From contig SIJG01000003.1 in the NCBI GenBank assembly GCA_023374025.1, forward strand, positions 3,958,384-4,022,383: a DNA stretch of 64,000 nucleotides. Reading direction: 5' to 3'. Origin of the DNA: Heterodera schachtii. Taxonomy: Eukaryota; Nematoda; Chromadorea; Rhabditida; Heteroderidae. Shown one piece after another: positions 34,701 to 47,200 of the stretch; the stretch's first letter is position 1; every line of letters starts with the position of its first letter. The notes below the pieces were generated by a model, which did not search any database, was not told the origin of the DNA, and was given only the letters and a program-made list of their open reading frames with translations. The translations under genes and the position numbers were made by a program.

Positions 34701-36597
34701 TGCAATTTTACCATTTCCGAATCGATAGTTCAAAATGTCAACACAAGTTTTTCAATTTGTTTTGTTGTTCTTCCAATTCGGTGCCTTTTGTTTGGATAGT
34801 ATTGGCAAATTCGGCGTTCGCATTTATTTTCTGTGCCAATGAAAAATAAAATAAAATGAGGTAATTGCCATAATTTGTCTCTTTTTCTTTTAATTAATAA
34901 AAATTTTTAAAAAGTTAGATTTTGTTATTTTTGAATTCTAATAATTTTGTTTTGAATTTTATAAATTTTGAAAATTTAAAATCCATTCCACCTCATCAAT
35001 TTTCGTTACAAATTCTTCGTGCATTTCCTTAAATTGCCCAAATTTTTTTCGATAATTCATCGATTTTGGCACAAAATTCTGACTGTTCGGCATTTTGTTG
35101 TTGTAAAAGGCGATCAGCTTAAAGAAATTAAACATACGTACATTTCAAAATATGTAGTTTAATATTCGAATAGAAAACTTTTAGCTAAATATTACAATAT
35201 TACCATTATTCTGATTAGCAATTTATATTTTTGGGTTTAGACTACGGTAAGATTAACAATATTCTGTAGATTATTTAAAGTTTCTTACCGAATTTCTCCT
35301 TCTCTTCCTGTTGTTGGTTCACCTGCTTCTCCAATTGGCCCATTCTTTCCCGAATCGCTTCGAACTGATCAGCAGAAACTGAAAAATATTGAACAATATT
35401 TATAAGTTATTACAATATTCAATTTGATCAAATATTTATTAATGTACAAAATTACGGTATCCCTACCGTGTTTCCCATGCTGATTGTCGTTCTGTTGTTG
35501 TTTTTTCAACTGATTATCCAATTGATTGATACGATCCGAAAGCGAAAGTGTCTGCTGGACATTTTGCAGCTGTGCAAATTGTTCGACAAAAGCTTAACAA
35601 TGAGTAAATATGTTCTTTCTCTTGGAAGGAATGTAAAGCAAACAAATTTACAGTAAGCTATGTCTATTTGTTCTGTTTACTCTTTGCTTTGATAATTTCT
35701 GTTACCGTATGATCAATTTTTCCTACCGTATTCGCCCTGCTGTTCGTCCTCCTTCCCATTTTGCTTGTTCTGCTTCAGTTGGTCTCTGCTCCATGTTGAC
35801 AATCTTCGCCTTCAACACAATGTTTTCCGTAATCAGTTTCTGTTTCTCCAATTCGGCACAAATTTCTCTCTGAAACTTAAAAATGCACCAAAAATCAAAT
35901 TGTGATTTGCCCCTGACTGTGCTGTTGATTTATGAAAAGCAATCAAACAATAACCCACGTTCAGTTCGGTTTTCTTTGTAAGTTCCAACAATTGTTTTTT
36001 TAGGGCCAATTGCAATTCCATGCTCGCAATTTCACGCAAAAACTTAAAAATCATTAAGAATTCGTTGATTACTGATAAAAATTTAAATTTAAATTATTTA
36101 ATATTATAAAAAATGTTAAAATATTGTAACATAAATTTAATTGTTCGTTGTTTCATTTTTTAAACTCTTGCCCACCTTCGTTATCTGCTGGTCAATACGA
36201 TCTAAATTTCAAAAATCTTTTTTACTTTATAACTTCTTCAGAAAATTATTTGATTTATAAATTATAAATCATAAATTTGCCATGCATTTGTTTTTTTCTC
36301 AACAGAGACAGTTACAGTACGCCTATCAATACAGTTTTCAGTTCAAAATTAAACCCTTACCGTTTCCATAGTTGTCCCAAAATGTCGCAATTTGCTGACG
36401 ATGGTTCAATTGCTTGCTGCTCCATTAGTTTCATTTGCACAAATTGGGCCCTCAAAAGACGCAATTCGTCGGACGGACTCAAAATTGGAAAAAGTGCTGA
36501 AAATTTAGAAAAAAAATCATATTTTTTATTATTTTAATTTACCTTGCTCGTTATAGGCTGTTATTTTTGTATTTGTTGAATCATATGAAATAGACAT
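31706..36597 (-). pseudogene. SPRY coiled-coil gene, left arm of an inverted duplication
   Basis: The first exon 36543-36597 starts MSISYDSTNTK. Next is 36362-36496 (PILSPSDELRLLRAQFVQM). Then come many coiled-coil exons: about 36183-36210, 35967-36050, 35736-35877, and a series between 35470 and 33790 with repeats of QFE-I-ER-GQLEK. The SPRY exons are 32410-32540 (NYWDAN), 32283-32380 (VFAKHPILLNN), 31950-32173 (EKGTYAYD, YSYGAGDTVGIGV) and 31706-31845. Lesions: an extra base in the second exon, an in-frame TGA at 32045-32047, a missing base in the last exon near 31823, and a direct fusion of a coil exon to the SPRY start. It has more coiled-coil exons than the right arm. Confidence 0.75.
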
Positions 36598-37367
36598 TTT
36601 AAAATAAATCCGCCGTTCAAAGGTTTTATTTAAAAGAATTGATAAAGTTTAAAAAAAAATAAATTTATGAATTTCCCATGGTTTTTCGCCTTTGCATTTT
36701 ATTATCAATATTATGCCATGACCAAACAAATCAATCGTTCATTTTCAAACTTGAAAATGATTTGCCTAAAGCAAAAATTCACGCAGTATTCAAATTCAAA
36801 AAATGATTGCCATGCAAAAGGAGTGAGAAAATAATTCAACAAAAATGTAAAAATTGGGAAAAGGGGCACTAAAGTTAAAATATTTAATTAAGTGTTTATG
36901 TCAGGAGTTTTATAATTTACATATTCTAAAAAAAGTCTCATAAGTAGTTAAGTTTTTTTTAAAAATTAATCGTAAAAAGTTTTAATCATGTTACAGAATA
37001 CTACACTTTTCATTTAAAAAACATAATACTTGGGAACTTTCAATGTAAAACTCCCTTGACCTAAACACTTAATTAAATATTTACACTTTTAGTGCCCTTT
37101 TTCCCAATTTTTACATTTTTGTTGAATTATTTTCTCACTCCTTTTGCATGTCAATCATTTTTTGAATTTGAATACTGCGTGAATTTTGCTTTAGGCAAAT
37201 CATTTTCAAATTTGAAAATGTTTTCATAAGTCAAAGAACGATTGATTTGGTTATGACATAATATTGACAAAATGCAAAAGGCGAAAAACCGTTGGAAATT
37301 CATAAATTTATTTTTTTAAACTAAAATTCTTTTAAATAAAACCTTTGAACGGCGGATTTATTTTAAA
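36598..37367. promoter_or_regulatory. Shared divergent upstream region of the inverted SPRY pair
   Basis: The two genes start 770 bp apart, pointing away from each other. 36598-36902 and 37065-37367 are near-perfect inverted copies (for example TTGGGAAAAGGGGCACTAAA and its complement near 37100). About 160 bp in the middle (36903-37064) is unique and partly palindromic in tone (TTTAATTAAGTGTTTA/TAAACACTTAATTAAA). If either gene is expressed, its promoter lies here. Confidence 0.6.
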
Positions 37368-40300
37368 ATGTCTATTTCATATGATTCAACAAATACAAAA
37401 AATAACAGCCTATAACGAGCAAGGTAAAATTAAAATAATAAAAAATATGATTTTTTTCTAAATTTTCAGCACTTTTTCCGATTTTGAGTCCATCCGACGA
37501 ATTGCGTCTTTTGAGGGCCCAATTTGTGCAAATGAAACTAATGGAGCAGCAAGCATTTGAACCATCGTCAGCAAATTGCGACATTTTGGGACAACATGGA
37601 AACGGTAAGGGTTTAATTTTGAAACTGAAAACTGTGCTGATAAGCATACTGTAACTACATGTCAAATTTATGATTTATTCAGTAAATCAAATAATTTTAA
37701 ATAGATTTTTCAAATCTAGATCGTATTGACCAGCAGATAAAGAAGGTGGGCAAGAGTTTGAAAAAAAATGAAACAACGAACAATTTAATTTATGTTACAA
37801 TATTTTAACATTTTTTATAATATTAAATAATTTAAATTTAATTTTTTTATCAGTAATCAACGAATTCTTAACGATTTTTAAGTCTTTGCGTGAAATTGCG
37901 AGCATGGAATTGGAATTGGCCCTGAAAAAACAATTGTTGGAACTTACAAAGAAAACCGAACTGAACGTGGGTTAATTATTTGATTGCTTTTCATAAATCA
38001 ATAGCACAGTCAGGGGCAAATCACAATTTGATTTTTGGTGCATTTTTAATTTTTAAGCGAGAAATTCGTGCCGAATTGGAGAAACAGAAACTGATCACGG
38101 AAAACATTGTGTTGAAGGCGAAGATTGTCAACATTGACCAGCACCAAATGAAACAGAACAAGCAAAATGGGAAGGAGGACGAACAGCAGGGCGAATACGG
38201 TAGGGAAAATTAATCATACAGTAGCAGAAATTATCAAAGCAAAGAGTAAACAGAACAAATAAAGTACATAGCTTACTGTAAATTTGTTTGCTTTACATTC
38301 CTTCCAAGAGAAAGAACATATTTACTCATTGTTAAGCTTTTGTCGAACAATTTGCACAGCTGCAAAATGTCCAGAAGACACTTTCGCTTCGGATCGGTAT
38401 CAATCAATTGGATAATCAGTTGAAAAAACAACAACAACAGAAGGAGAATGAGCATGGAAATACGGTAAGAATACTGTAATTTTGAAATACAATTCAATAA
38501 ATATTTGTTGAATTTTGTAATAATTATAAATAATTTTTCAGTTTCTGCTGATCAGTTCGAAGCGATTCAGGAAAGAATGGGCCAATTGGAGAAGCAGGTG
38601 AACCAACAACAGAACGACAATCAGCATGAGAAATACGGTAGGAATACTGTAATTTTGTAAACACAATTTAAATTTTGTAATAACATTATAAAATAATGTT
38701 CAATATTTTTCAGTTTCTGCTGATCAGTTCGAAGCGATTCGGGAAAGAATGGGCCAATTGGAGAAGCAGGTGAACCAACAACAGGAAGAGAAGGAGAAAT
38801 TCGGTAAGAAACTTTAAATAATCTACAGAATATTGGTAATCTTACCGTAGTCTAAACCCAAAAATATAAATTGCCAATCGGAAAATGGTAATGTTGTAAT
38901 AATTTAGCTAAAAGTTTTATATTCGAATATTAAATTAAATCAGTCTAACAAATACATCAAAATGTTTATTTAATTTAAATTTTATTTTGAAATGTACGTA
39001 TGTTTAATTTCTTTAAGCTGATAGCCTTTTACAACAACAAAATGCCGAACAATCAGAACTTTTTGCCAAAATCGATGAATTGTCGAAAAAATTTGGGCAA
39101 TTTAAGGAAATGCACGACGATTTTGTAACAAAAACTGATGAGGTGGAATGGATTTAAATTTTCAAAATTTATAAAATTCAAAACAAAATTATTGGAATTC
39201 AAAAATAACAAAATCTAACTTTTTAAAAACTTTAACATTTTCATTAAAAAGAAAAAGAGACAAATTATGGCAATTACATAATATTTTAAGGAAATGGAGA
39301 AGAAGATGGACAAATTGGAGGATCAATTGTTAAGAAAATTGGACGCGGGTGGGGTCAAATTATTAATCACTTCAAAAACTAAAATACTTTTTTTTGGCCC
39401 TAATATTTTAATATTTTAAATAATATCTTTTGGCAAAAAAAAAGCTTCGTTTAATTTCAGCAGAAGGCATTCCAAGAAGTGCTTGAGAAAAAGGTCATGG
39501 AACGAATTGTGACAACGCAGACGAAGGTTGACAAAATGGAAATGGCAAATGAACAGCAAAAGGGTAAGGGAAAATGGGCCATGATTACTGTACCTACCGT
39601 AACCACATTTATTAGTTTTTAAAAAAGATCAATTATTTTTTAAAATAATTCATTTATTTTTTAGATGGTGAGGAACGGCTCTCACAATTACAAAATGACC
39701 ACAAGAAACTTTTTGAAAAAATCAGTGAATTGGAAAAGCAGCAAAAAGAACGTCCAAAAGGGGAGGAGAAATTAAAACCTAATTAGTTTACATAAAAATT
39801 TAAAATTGATTGATTTTTAAGCCACTGCGGATCAATTTTCAAAAATTATGGAAAAAGTCTGTGATTTGGAGAAAGAACAGAAACAGATAATGGTAAATTA
39901 AGGGTAATTTTCATTAATTGAGTATTTAGGCAATGTTATTTTAAATTTTATATAAATTATTTATTATTTCAGGCACTTTTAAATTTCCGACAAAATTATT
40001 GGGATGCCAATTTTCGTTATGAGAATCTCCAAGTCATTGGCGACAAAAATCTCATTGTCCATTATAAAGGAATTCTTTCTGATGGTATTTTTTAGACATT
40101 TTACACACATAAAATCAATTTCTTTTAAAAAGGTTTATGGCGTTCTGTCTTCGCTAAACACCCGATTTTACTAAACAATAATTCGTCCGACATTTTTTAC
40201 TACGAAATTTCAATTAAACATATGAAAAAGTAGGAGATAATCAAATTTATTAGAAATTGGATTATTAATTTTTTTTTAAGTTGGCTCATTTTCGGATTCG

Positions 40301-40737
40301 CCGTAAAACAGCAGACAACATTAGAAAGGACAATTGGATATGAAAAGGGCACTTATGCATATGAAAGTGATGGCGAGATTCGGATTAACGGAAAAAGAAA
40401 GGAAAGAAAACGCGAATATTCCTACGATGTTGACGATAACGTAGGAATTGGCGTCAACTCGGCCAGTCGGCAGATCATTTTCACAAAAAATTGGCTTCTT
40501 TTGGGTTGGCAAAAAAAAAACAATTAAAGAAATCTTAAATTAATATTTATTTATTTATTTATTCTTATGTTTAAATTAATTGAAAATCCCTTCATTTTCT
40601 TAGGTTTCTCTGATTTTATTGTTGCTTCATCTTTTGATGATGATTCTTTTTATCCATTTGTTTCATTGAGCTCATTTGGTGACCAAATTGGTGCAAATTT
40701 TGGGCCCAATTTCAAATTCGACTTGGCAACTCTTTGA
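37368..40737 (+). pseudogene. SPRY coiled-coil gene, right arm of the inverted duplication
   Basis: Seventeen exons: 37368-37423, 37470-37604, 37720-37745, 37883-37966, 38058-38199, 38334-38468, 38542-38637, 38714-38803, 39018-39142, 39291-39348, 39461-39563, 39665-39776, 39822-39892, 39973-40084, 40133-40229, 40281-40504 and 40604-40737. Exons 7 and 8 are tandem copies (VSADQFEAI-ERMGQLEKQV). The SPRY part is intact: [42 protein letters not shown] and [14 protein letters not shown]. The start has no signal peptide. Lesions: one extra A in exon 1 creates an early stop, one base is missing at the end of exon 6, and the donor after exon 12 reads GG instead of GT. The two indel lesions could be sequencing errors; if so, the gene may be functional. 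Confidence 0.72.
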
Positions 40738-41689
40738 ATGATCATTTTGTTCTTTTAAATATTTTTTTGCTTTTATTCTCCAGATATATTTTTGTTTTTT
40801 GAATTTTGATAAATATAAAAAATTAAAGATGAAATATCATTCTGCTAAAATTTTGTCCAGACTTTAAGAATCTTTTTGACATCTACCCCTGTATTTATGG
40901 TATTGTATTCGGCCGAACAGATCTGAAACTTAGCTCCATTTTAATCTATCAACATGCTTTAACAGCCCCTTTTACAGATTTAAGACAAAATGTAAACTGG
41001 GCAATGAATTCCATTCTCTTTGCAGGGAGTGCAACAAAATTATGAAACTAACTCGATAAAAGAACTAATCAAAACAAATTCTTTAAATTATTTAAAATTA
41101 AAACTTAAAAATGCCTTAGGGTAGTAAGACAAGAAAAATTAGAACAAAATAAAAGTTAAAGTGCTTTGATATCTCAAATTGACTTTGATCTAATTTTATG
41201 AATTTTTATTTTCAACTGCACGACTCTTTTTAAATTTCTTTAATCATCCTCGATAAATTTTGTTAAATTTTATAATATTTTTACTTGAAAAAAAAAATCC
41301 ATCAGACCATTATGATCCTATAAAGAAATGGGTATATAAATTCAAATAGATTTTAATTCTTTTTTCCCCTCTTCCATTTTTGGGTCATCATTTTGCCTTA
41401 AAGTCATTTACATTGATTGATTCTCTTAAATACCAATTGAAGCATTTAATGGTCATTCATTCATTTTTCTCTTTCACATTTATTTCATTTCATTTTATTA
41501 TTTATTTTTTGGTCCAATGATACAACCTAATAAAATATCTTTTAAGATTTTAAATTGAAAAAATCCGTAAATGATTTATTTACATCTACAAATCATGGTA
41601 ACGAGAAAATGAAACAAATCCTTGAATAATAATTTTGGAATAAATTAAATATAAGAAAATTATAATTTTTAATTATTCAAAATAAGTAG
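40738..41689. other. Intergenic region upstream of the next SPRY gene
   Basis: No gene recognised. 41350-41560 shares phrases (TTTTTGGGTCATCATTTTG, CATTCATTCATTT) with the region upstream of the gene at 18025, suggesting a conserved promoter. The expected first exon (MSIS-type) was not found. Confidence 0.35.
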
Positions 41690-42162
41690 ATGATGATAAC
41701 GAATTCCGGATTGGGAAGGATGGGACTGCAAATGTTAAGTCAAAAAATGAGCAATTCGCTGATCGGCAACAAATAAAATTTGGAAAAATCACAAATCTGT
41801 TAATACACTCTCGAATTTATTCATAAATAAATAATATTTATATTAATTTATTGTTTTTAAAGGAATTTTGTGAAAAGTTTTCTAAAATGCAAATGGAATT
41901 GAAAGAGGCAAAGCACTTACAAACGATTGTCAAATTGGAATTTGAAAATGTGAGTTGGTAAACAGAGGAATAACAATTAAAAATTAATTCCAAGTTTATC
42001 AATTGCGAAAATTTGTTCATAGGGTTTTGGGATGAGAACGAATCTGACATTTCCAATTGACCAATCCCTAATCCGAAGTCGACAAAAGTCGAAAATTCAA
42101 ATTTTTAGCCGCCCTTTGGTTTTTATAAAATTAAAAAAAAAACAACTCTTTTTTTCAGTAAC

Positions 42163-42700
42163 GCCGATTATGTGCCGATAGGCGCCGCCGGGGAAAATTT
42201 TGAAAATTTGAGTGCAATTTGTTAACAGATTATCAACAAAAAGGCAAGTTTATATTTTCATTTAAAAAAATAATAAAATATATACAAACAAAAAAAAATA
42301 TGAGAAATCATATTTTGTCGAAGGGAAACCATGAGTATACAAAAAGAAAATTCAAAATATTTGAATTTCCGTAGAGGGATTGAATCAGGGGAAAGAAGAA
42401 GACAAAAGTCAAGGGGACTAGCCACTAGGCCATTTGCACACTTGGTTGCGACACTCTTAAAGAATATTTTTAATCATTTTTTTATATCTTTTCCTTTGAC
42501 TCCAATTTTCATCACTAATTTTCCACTCACAAATCAGACCCCCATTCTTACCAGTGCTTGTTTTTCCCGGTTCCCGGTTGCCCTACCGTGACCGGGACCT
42601 GAGCTTTTCAAAATCCGGGACCGGGAACCGAGACCTCGGATGACCGGGAATTCCCGGCCCGGTCCCGGTCCCGTCGCACTCTAGCTAAAAATAAAAAACT
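42163..42700. repeat. Remnants of non-autonomous elements: GC-rich hairpin and CCCGGTCC tract
   Basis: A copy of the hairpin module (minus orientation) lies at 42163-42191, and a tract of CCCGGTTCCCGG / GACCGGGACC words at 42555-42690. Element ends could not be fixed. The tRNA-like sequence lies between them. Confidence 0.5.
42371..42438 (-). other. tRNA-like sequence with A and B boxes
   Basis: On the minus strand, the A box TGGCCTAGTGGCTAG is followed by a pyrimidine-rich stretch and the B box GATTCAATCCC. No anticodon stem is formed. This is one of four such loci in the window. Confidence 0.35.
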
Positions 42701-42851
42701 AGAAAATAGTTGCTAATAACTCGAAAAGTAGCTTAACAACAGCCGAAAAAAACATGTTTTTCGTGCTTTTCAGGCCACGGGGAGCTCAGGAAAAAAATAG
42801 TGAAAAAACTACAAATCGAAGCCCTACTCATGAACTCCCGAGCATCCGTAC

Positions 42852-43133
42852 CGTTTTCCCATTTTCAGCTTCGGCATCTTTGTTCTGCTTTTCCACGTTG
42901 CTTTTCTCACTGGAGTTGATGACTTTCTTGCCTTTCATTTTATTTAAATTCTTTATTACTTTGAAATAATTATATTTATAAAATTTTTCCTTTAAAATAA
43001 TTGTATTTCAACAAGAGTTAGTTTTACCTGAATTTAAAGAAGACTCGCCAAACTTTTTTGGCACTTTGCCAGTGCCACTGCAAAACCAAATAATGGCAAT
43101 AAAAAAGACAAAAACTGAGGAATGGATTGTCAT
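42852..43133 (-). CDS. Small secreted protein gene nested in a SPRY-gene intron (partial)
   Basis: Minus-strand exons 43028-43133 and 42852-42931 join in frame (62 codons). The start MTIHSSVFVFFIAIIWFCSG is a signal peptide; the next residues TGKVPKKFGESS match the secreted genes at 58606 (VPKNIGESSS) and 61343 (MPKNIDEFSSS). The second exon is charged (KKVINSSEKSNVEKQNKDAE). Splice borders are canonical (GTAAAA donor, GAAAG acceptor). The 3' end was not found. A 52-bp-unit minisatellite lies 180 bp upstream. Confidence 0.55.
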
Positions 43134-43308
43134 TTTGTTGAAATTATATTTGATATCTCTGAAATTCAATTTCAATTTAAATTAAAGGCAAAAAAGCTTA
43201 AATAAAATTTGCAAGGAAAATTTATTTTATATAAATTGGCTCAAAAACTATTACCCACTTTTGCTATGTCTTTTATAATGGATATAATAATCATTTTCTC
43301 ACTTTAAT

Positions 43309-43495
43309 TATTTCATATAAATGAAAACCCTATTAAAATCAAATCGATGTTTATGTTTTATATAAATGCAACTCCTATTAAATTCCAATCGATGTTTATC
43401 TATTTTATATAAATGCTAATCCTATTAAAATTAATCGATGCTTTTACTGTTTCATATAAATAAAAATCTTAAAAAATCGGTTATTACGAATTACA
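43309..43495. repeat. Minisatellite, about 52-bp unit (TATAAATG-AAATCCTATTAAA)
   Basis: About three and a half units with the core ATATAAATGCAACTCCTATT and AATCGATG(C/T)TT. The same unit makes up 59389-59715 and a decayed stretch at 60730-60870. It ends in both loci with ACGAATTACAATATCTAA(A/G)AAG. Confidence 0.8.
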
Positions 43496-43742
43496 ATATC
43501 TAAAAAGCATGGATTTTGTTAATAAATGTAATTTAATGCTATTCATAATGTAGAATTTATAATTATAACTTGTTAATAAAGTAAATGACATTGTTCAATT
43601 AAAGATTAAAGTTTTGTCTAAAACTTTATGAGTAACTTCTTTGTCAAAATGGATAAAAAATAAGAATTTTAAATCAAAAATTTTTTTTTGTGATAATGAT
43701 AATTGACTTTGGCATAAAAAGCAAAAATTAAAATTAAAAAAT

Positions 43743-43820
43743 TAAAATGCATGTAGGGAATCCGAACCTGGGCCCAGAAAACACTGACTAGCGCAGTACC
43801 GCTGCACCACTGAACATTGC
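43743..43820 (-). other. tRNA-like sequence with A and B boxes
   Basis: On the minus strand, AGTGGTGCAGCGG (A-box-like) and GGTTCGGATTCCC (B box) lie 45 bp apart, and the ends can pair as an imperfect acceptor stem (TGCAATGT with ACATGCA). No clear anticodon arm, so a degenerate tRNA or tRNA-derived repeat. Confidence 0.4.
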
Positions 43821-43911
43821 AGAGCTTTACAAACAATTTTTTGATTTGTTTATTCATTAACTCGGCACTCAGACTCATTTCGCAGAAAATAAAAACAATT
43901 AGAAAACAATT

Positions 43912-44370
43912 TCGGCTAATATCAACGAAGCAGAGCGCTTCGTCAGAACCTTCAAAGAAGGAGTTGGGAAATTGCTAGATGAGGGAAAGTCCCTCAAAAT
44001 TGCACAATTCGTTTTTATGCAGGAACATAGGGCATCGCCGTGTGCAGCGGCAGAGGGAGAGAGTCCATCCCAAAAGTTTTTGGGAAGAGAAATACGGACA
44101 GTGCTGGACACAATAAAAAGGTCAACTAATGCTTGGCGAAAACAGCGTCTGTTGCCGGAGGAAAGCCGAGGCCACCCGCGACCGCAAAATTTTGAGCCAG
44201 GTGATACTGTTTGGTTCAGGGAACCAAATGGGAAATGGGCACCAGGGGTGTTGCTTCAGCCAATGGGCGAACGAATGTGGCAATTGGAATTGGAGGGGAG
44301 TACTTCGGCAAGGACCGCCCATTTGGACCAAATAAAAAGCCGAAGAATCGGCCCAACGCGCCACATTTGA
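43912..44370 (+). pseudogene. Ty3/Gypsy retrotransposon integrase C-terminal fragment
   Basis: One frame ends with a stop at 44370. It shows the end of the integrase core (NEAERFVRTFKEGVGKLL, then EGESPSQKFLGREIRTVLD) and the C-terminal GPY/F-like region (FEPGDTVWFRE, KWAPGVLLQPMG, HLDQIKSR). The rest of the element and its LTRs are absent. Located in the long SPRY-gene intron. Confidence 0.8.
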
Positions 44371-46221
44371 AGAGATTTGCTTAATGCTTAGTACATAACT
44401 CCCTCTCCGACTAAAAAAAAATTTAATTTAATTTAAAAAAAAATTACATTACCCATTTCTTTTTATGTGTCAATTAGTTCAAATGCATGTGTTTAGAAAA
44501 AGTTGGAATTCGAACAAAAGGTCGAAAATTCAAAATTCAAATTTTTGATTTTGATTTTGCACTTTTATTATAAAATCAATTACAACTAGCAGAAAATAAA
44601 TCACAAGCAATTTTAACAACAAAAATGAGTCATTTCTATAAAGATTCGAACATACATAGAAGTAAAATTAAAAAATTTATAAATTTTCAACTTTATTCCA
44701 GCTCAGCGCATCAAAGAACCCCTTAAAATACATTTTTGGGATTTTTATTTTATTTTTTAATGGAACCAATAAACTTAAAACAATTGTCCCAATTTTTAAT
44801 ATAAACAAAAACATTTTTAATATGAAAAATATTAATTTGTTTTCCAATTTAATTTAAGTCCAAATAATTAATTACTATTTTAAGCTGCTGAGGAACGATT
44901 CTCACAATTTCAAAACGATCAAAAGAAAATTATGGACAAAATCAGTGAATTGGAGAAGCAGCGAAGACAGCAGCAGAACGGAAACATGAACAAAGGTGAG
45001 GGAATTTGATGCTAAGAATAAATATAATATTTCTTATCCTAAAAAATGTTTTTATTTATTTAAAATTAATTTTAGTTATTTTCGACCAATTCTCACAATT
45101 AAAAAATGATCAGAAAACTCTTTTTGCAAAAGTCAGTGAATTGGAGAAAGAGCATGAGCAAAGAAAGGTAAATTAAGGTGAAATGCAAAAAAAACAAAAT
45201 TATTAATATCATAAACATACGCTTTTTTTCGGTGCGCTTGTTCCAAAAAAATTTATTATGAAATTTTTTGTAGCTGTTGAATGAGGCCTCTGGGCCAAAT
45301 TATGAGGCCTTAAACATTTATTTAAGAAAAATAAAAATTAGGCCAAAAGCTTTCGATCATTCTGCTATTTTTCTGGGGCGTTCATTATAATATATTCAAA
45401 TAAATTATTTATTTTATTTTTATTTTAAAATAATTTAACACTCTTTAAAGATGCTTTTAAATTTCCGAAAAAATTGTTGGGATGCAACCATTTGTCCTGA
45501 GGAAATCGAAATCATTGGCGACAAAAATTTGATTGTCAATCATAAGGGAAAAGGTAAATTTATAAATGATAATCAAAATGATTAGTAAAATAACGAATTT
45601 CCTTTTCAATGGACGACGTCCCGTCTTTGCAAAACATCCGATTTCGTTGGACAATTCGTCCGACATTTTTTACTTTGAAATTACTGTTCTAAAAAAGATT
45701 GGGTAGTGCCAATATTTAACATTTTAAAAATTAAATTTTATACATTTTTTCAGAGATTCCACCATCGGATTTGCTGTAAAACCGGAACAAACATGGATTA
45801 AATTTATTTCTTTTCCAAAACCCACTTATGCATATGAAAACAATGGCTCTTTAAAGGCTACTTTTATAAATGGAACTTTTACATTTCCACAGAGAATAAA
45901 TGCCAAATATTCCTACGGTGTTGGCGATACTGTAGGAATTGGCGTTATTTGTGCCAATCGACAGATCGTTTTCACCAAAAATGGACAACGTTTGGGTAAA
46001 AGTTTGTTATAACAATTAATTAAAATAAAATGATTACCCTATTTATCGGATTATAGCCCACCCCCACCTATGAATAAAAATTTTTTTCAGATTCTTCCGA
46101 TTTCTTCGTTGATCCATCTTTTGGTGGCAAATTATTCCCATTCATTTCTTTGTTCAACTCTGGTGCCGAAATTGAGGCGAACTTTGGGCCTAATTTCCAA
46201 TTCGATTTGACCACTCTTTAA

Positions 46222-47200
46222 AGAAATATTTTTACAAAATCTGGCTGATCATTTGTTATATTTTTGCATTATTTTCATTTGCGCTTTATTTGATTTAAAT
46301 ACAAATACAAGAATTTTGAGAAAAAAACAAAAAAATAATTTTTTTTTCATGATCTCTACAATACTGAATAGCACAATCTCAGGAATTTGTCCAATGGAAT
46401 AATTCAATTTTAATTAATTTTAAAGCTTTTTTTTAATTTTCAAAAGTTTTTCAAGAAATATTATTTCATTTTTACTGAAATTGTTCGTAAATTCACATTC
46501 TGCTTTATGTTCGTTTCTCATAAGTCGATAAAAATTATATGCATTTTTTTCATCGAGATAGACATTTTATAATTTGCTCAAGCTCATTAACTTTATCTAG
46601 ATGAGACAAGTCAAAAATCGTTAGTTATTTGATTAAAGATTTAAAAAATGCAAAACAAAAGTACAAATGTATTGATCTTCGAGAAATAAATAATAAAATT
46701 TGAATTTGACAAACCTTGCCAGATTATTTCCTTATAATAGTCCAATCTTTTTATTTCTAATTGCTTTTGTATTTCTGATAAATTTTATTGTTTTCATTGT
46801 TTTCAAACTACAAAGATAAACAAAACGACCAGAAAAGCAAAGCATATTTTATCAGAAACCAAAAATACATGAAAACCAGAAATTAAAAACAAAAGAAAAT
46901 GATAAAAAACACAATTACAAATACAATAACGACCAGAAACACGACCAGAAAAGCAAAGCATATATTATCAGAAACGAAAAATACATGAAAACCATAAAAA
47001 TAAACAAAAGACAACAGCAAGCAAAATACAACTTCATTTACAACTGCAATCAGTGAATAAAAAAAAATTTTGCTTAGTTTTTGACTGAAAATTATGTCAC
47101 TATTCGTCACTATTTTGGCACTTTTTCACTATTTTGGCACTTTATCGTAACTATTTTGCGATTTTTCGTCACTAAAAGTCGGGGCCCTAGTCATGACCAT
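46222..47200. other. Intergenic AT-rich region
   Basis: Contains a tandem-like repetition of ACCAGAAAAGCAAAGCATAT (46830 and 46940) and GTCACTATTTTGGCACTTT words at 47097-47175, possibly a decayed element end next to the truncated MATH gene. No gene. Confidence 0.35.

Larger units (their letters stand above)
41690..46221 (+). pseudogene. SPRY coiled-coil gene with a 2.9-kb insertion-bearing intron and damaged splice sites
   Basis: Exons: 41690 to about 41777, 41863-41949 (EFCEKFSKMQMELKEAKHLQ), 44885-44995 (FSQFQNDQKKIMDKISELEK), 45076-45167, 45451-45553 (NCWDAT), 45609-45702 (RRPVFAKHPISLDNSS), 45754-45995 ([27 protein letters not shown]) and 46091-46221 ([22 protein letters not shown], stop). 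The SPRY domain is complete in content. The donor expected after the first exon (GTGGGT in the relative at 18275) reads TTTGGA. The acceptor before 45609 lacks its AG. No start exon was found. So the gene is 5'-incomplete and probably not correctly spliced, unless unusual sites are used. Two other genes or fragments lie in its long intron. Confidence 0.65.

Noticed and set aside
41838..42056. Minus-strand frame opposite the coiled-coil exon
   Set aside because: The plus strand has the conserved EKFSKMQMELKEA exon with splice sites; the opposite frame is a shadow.
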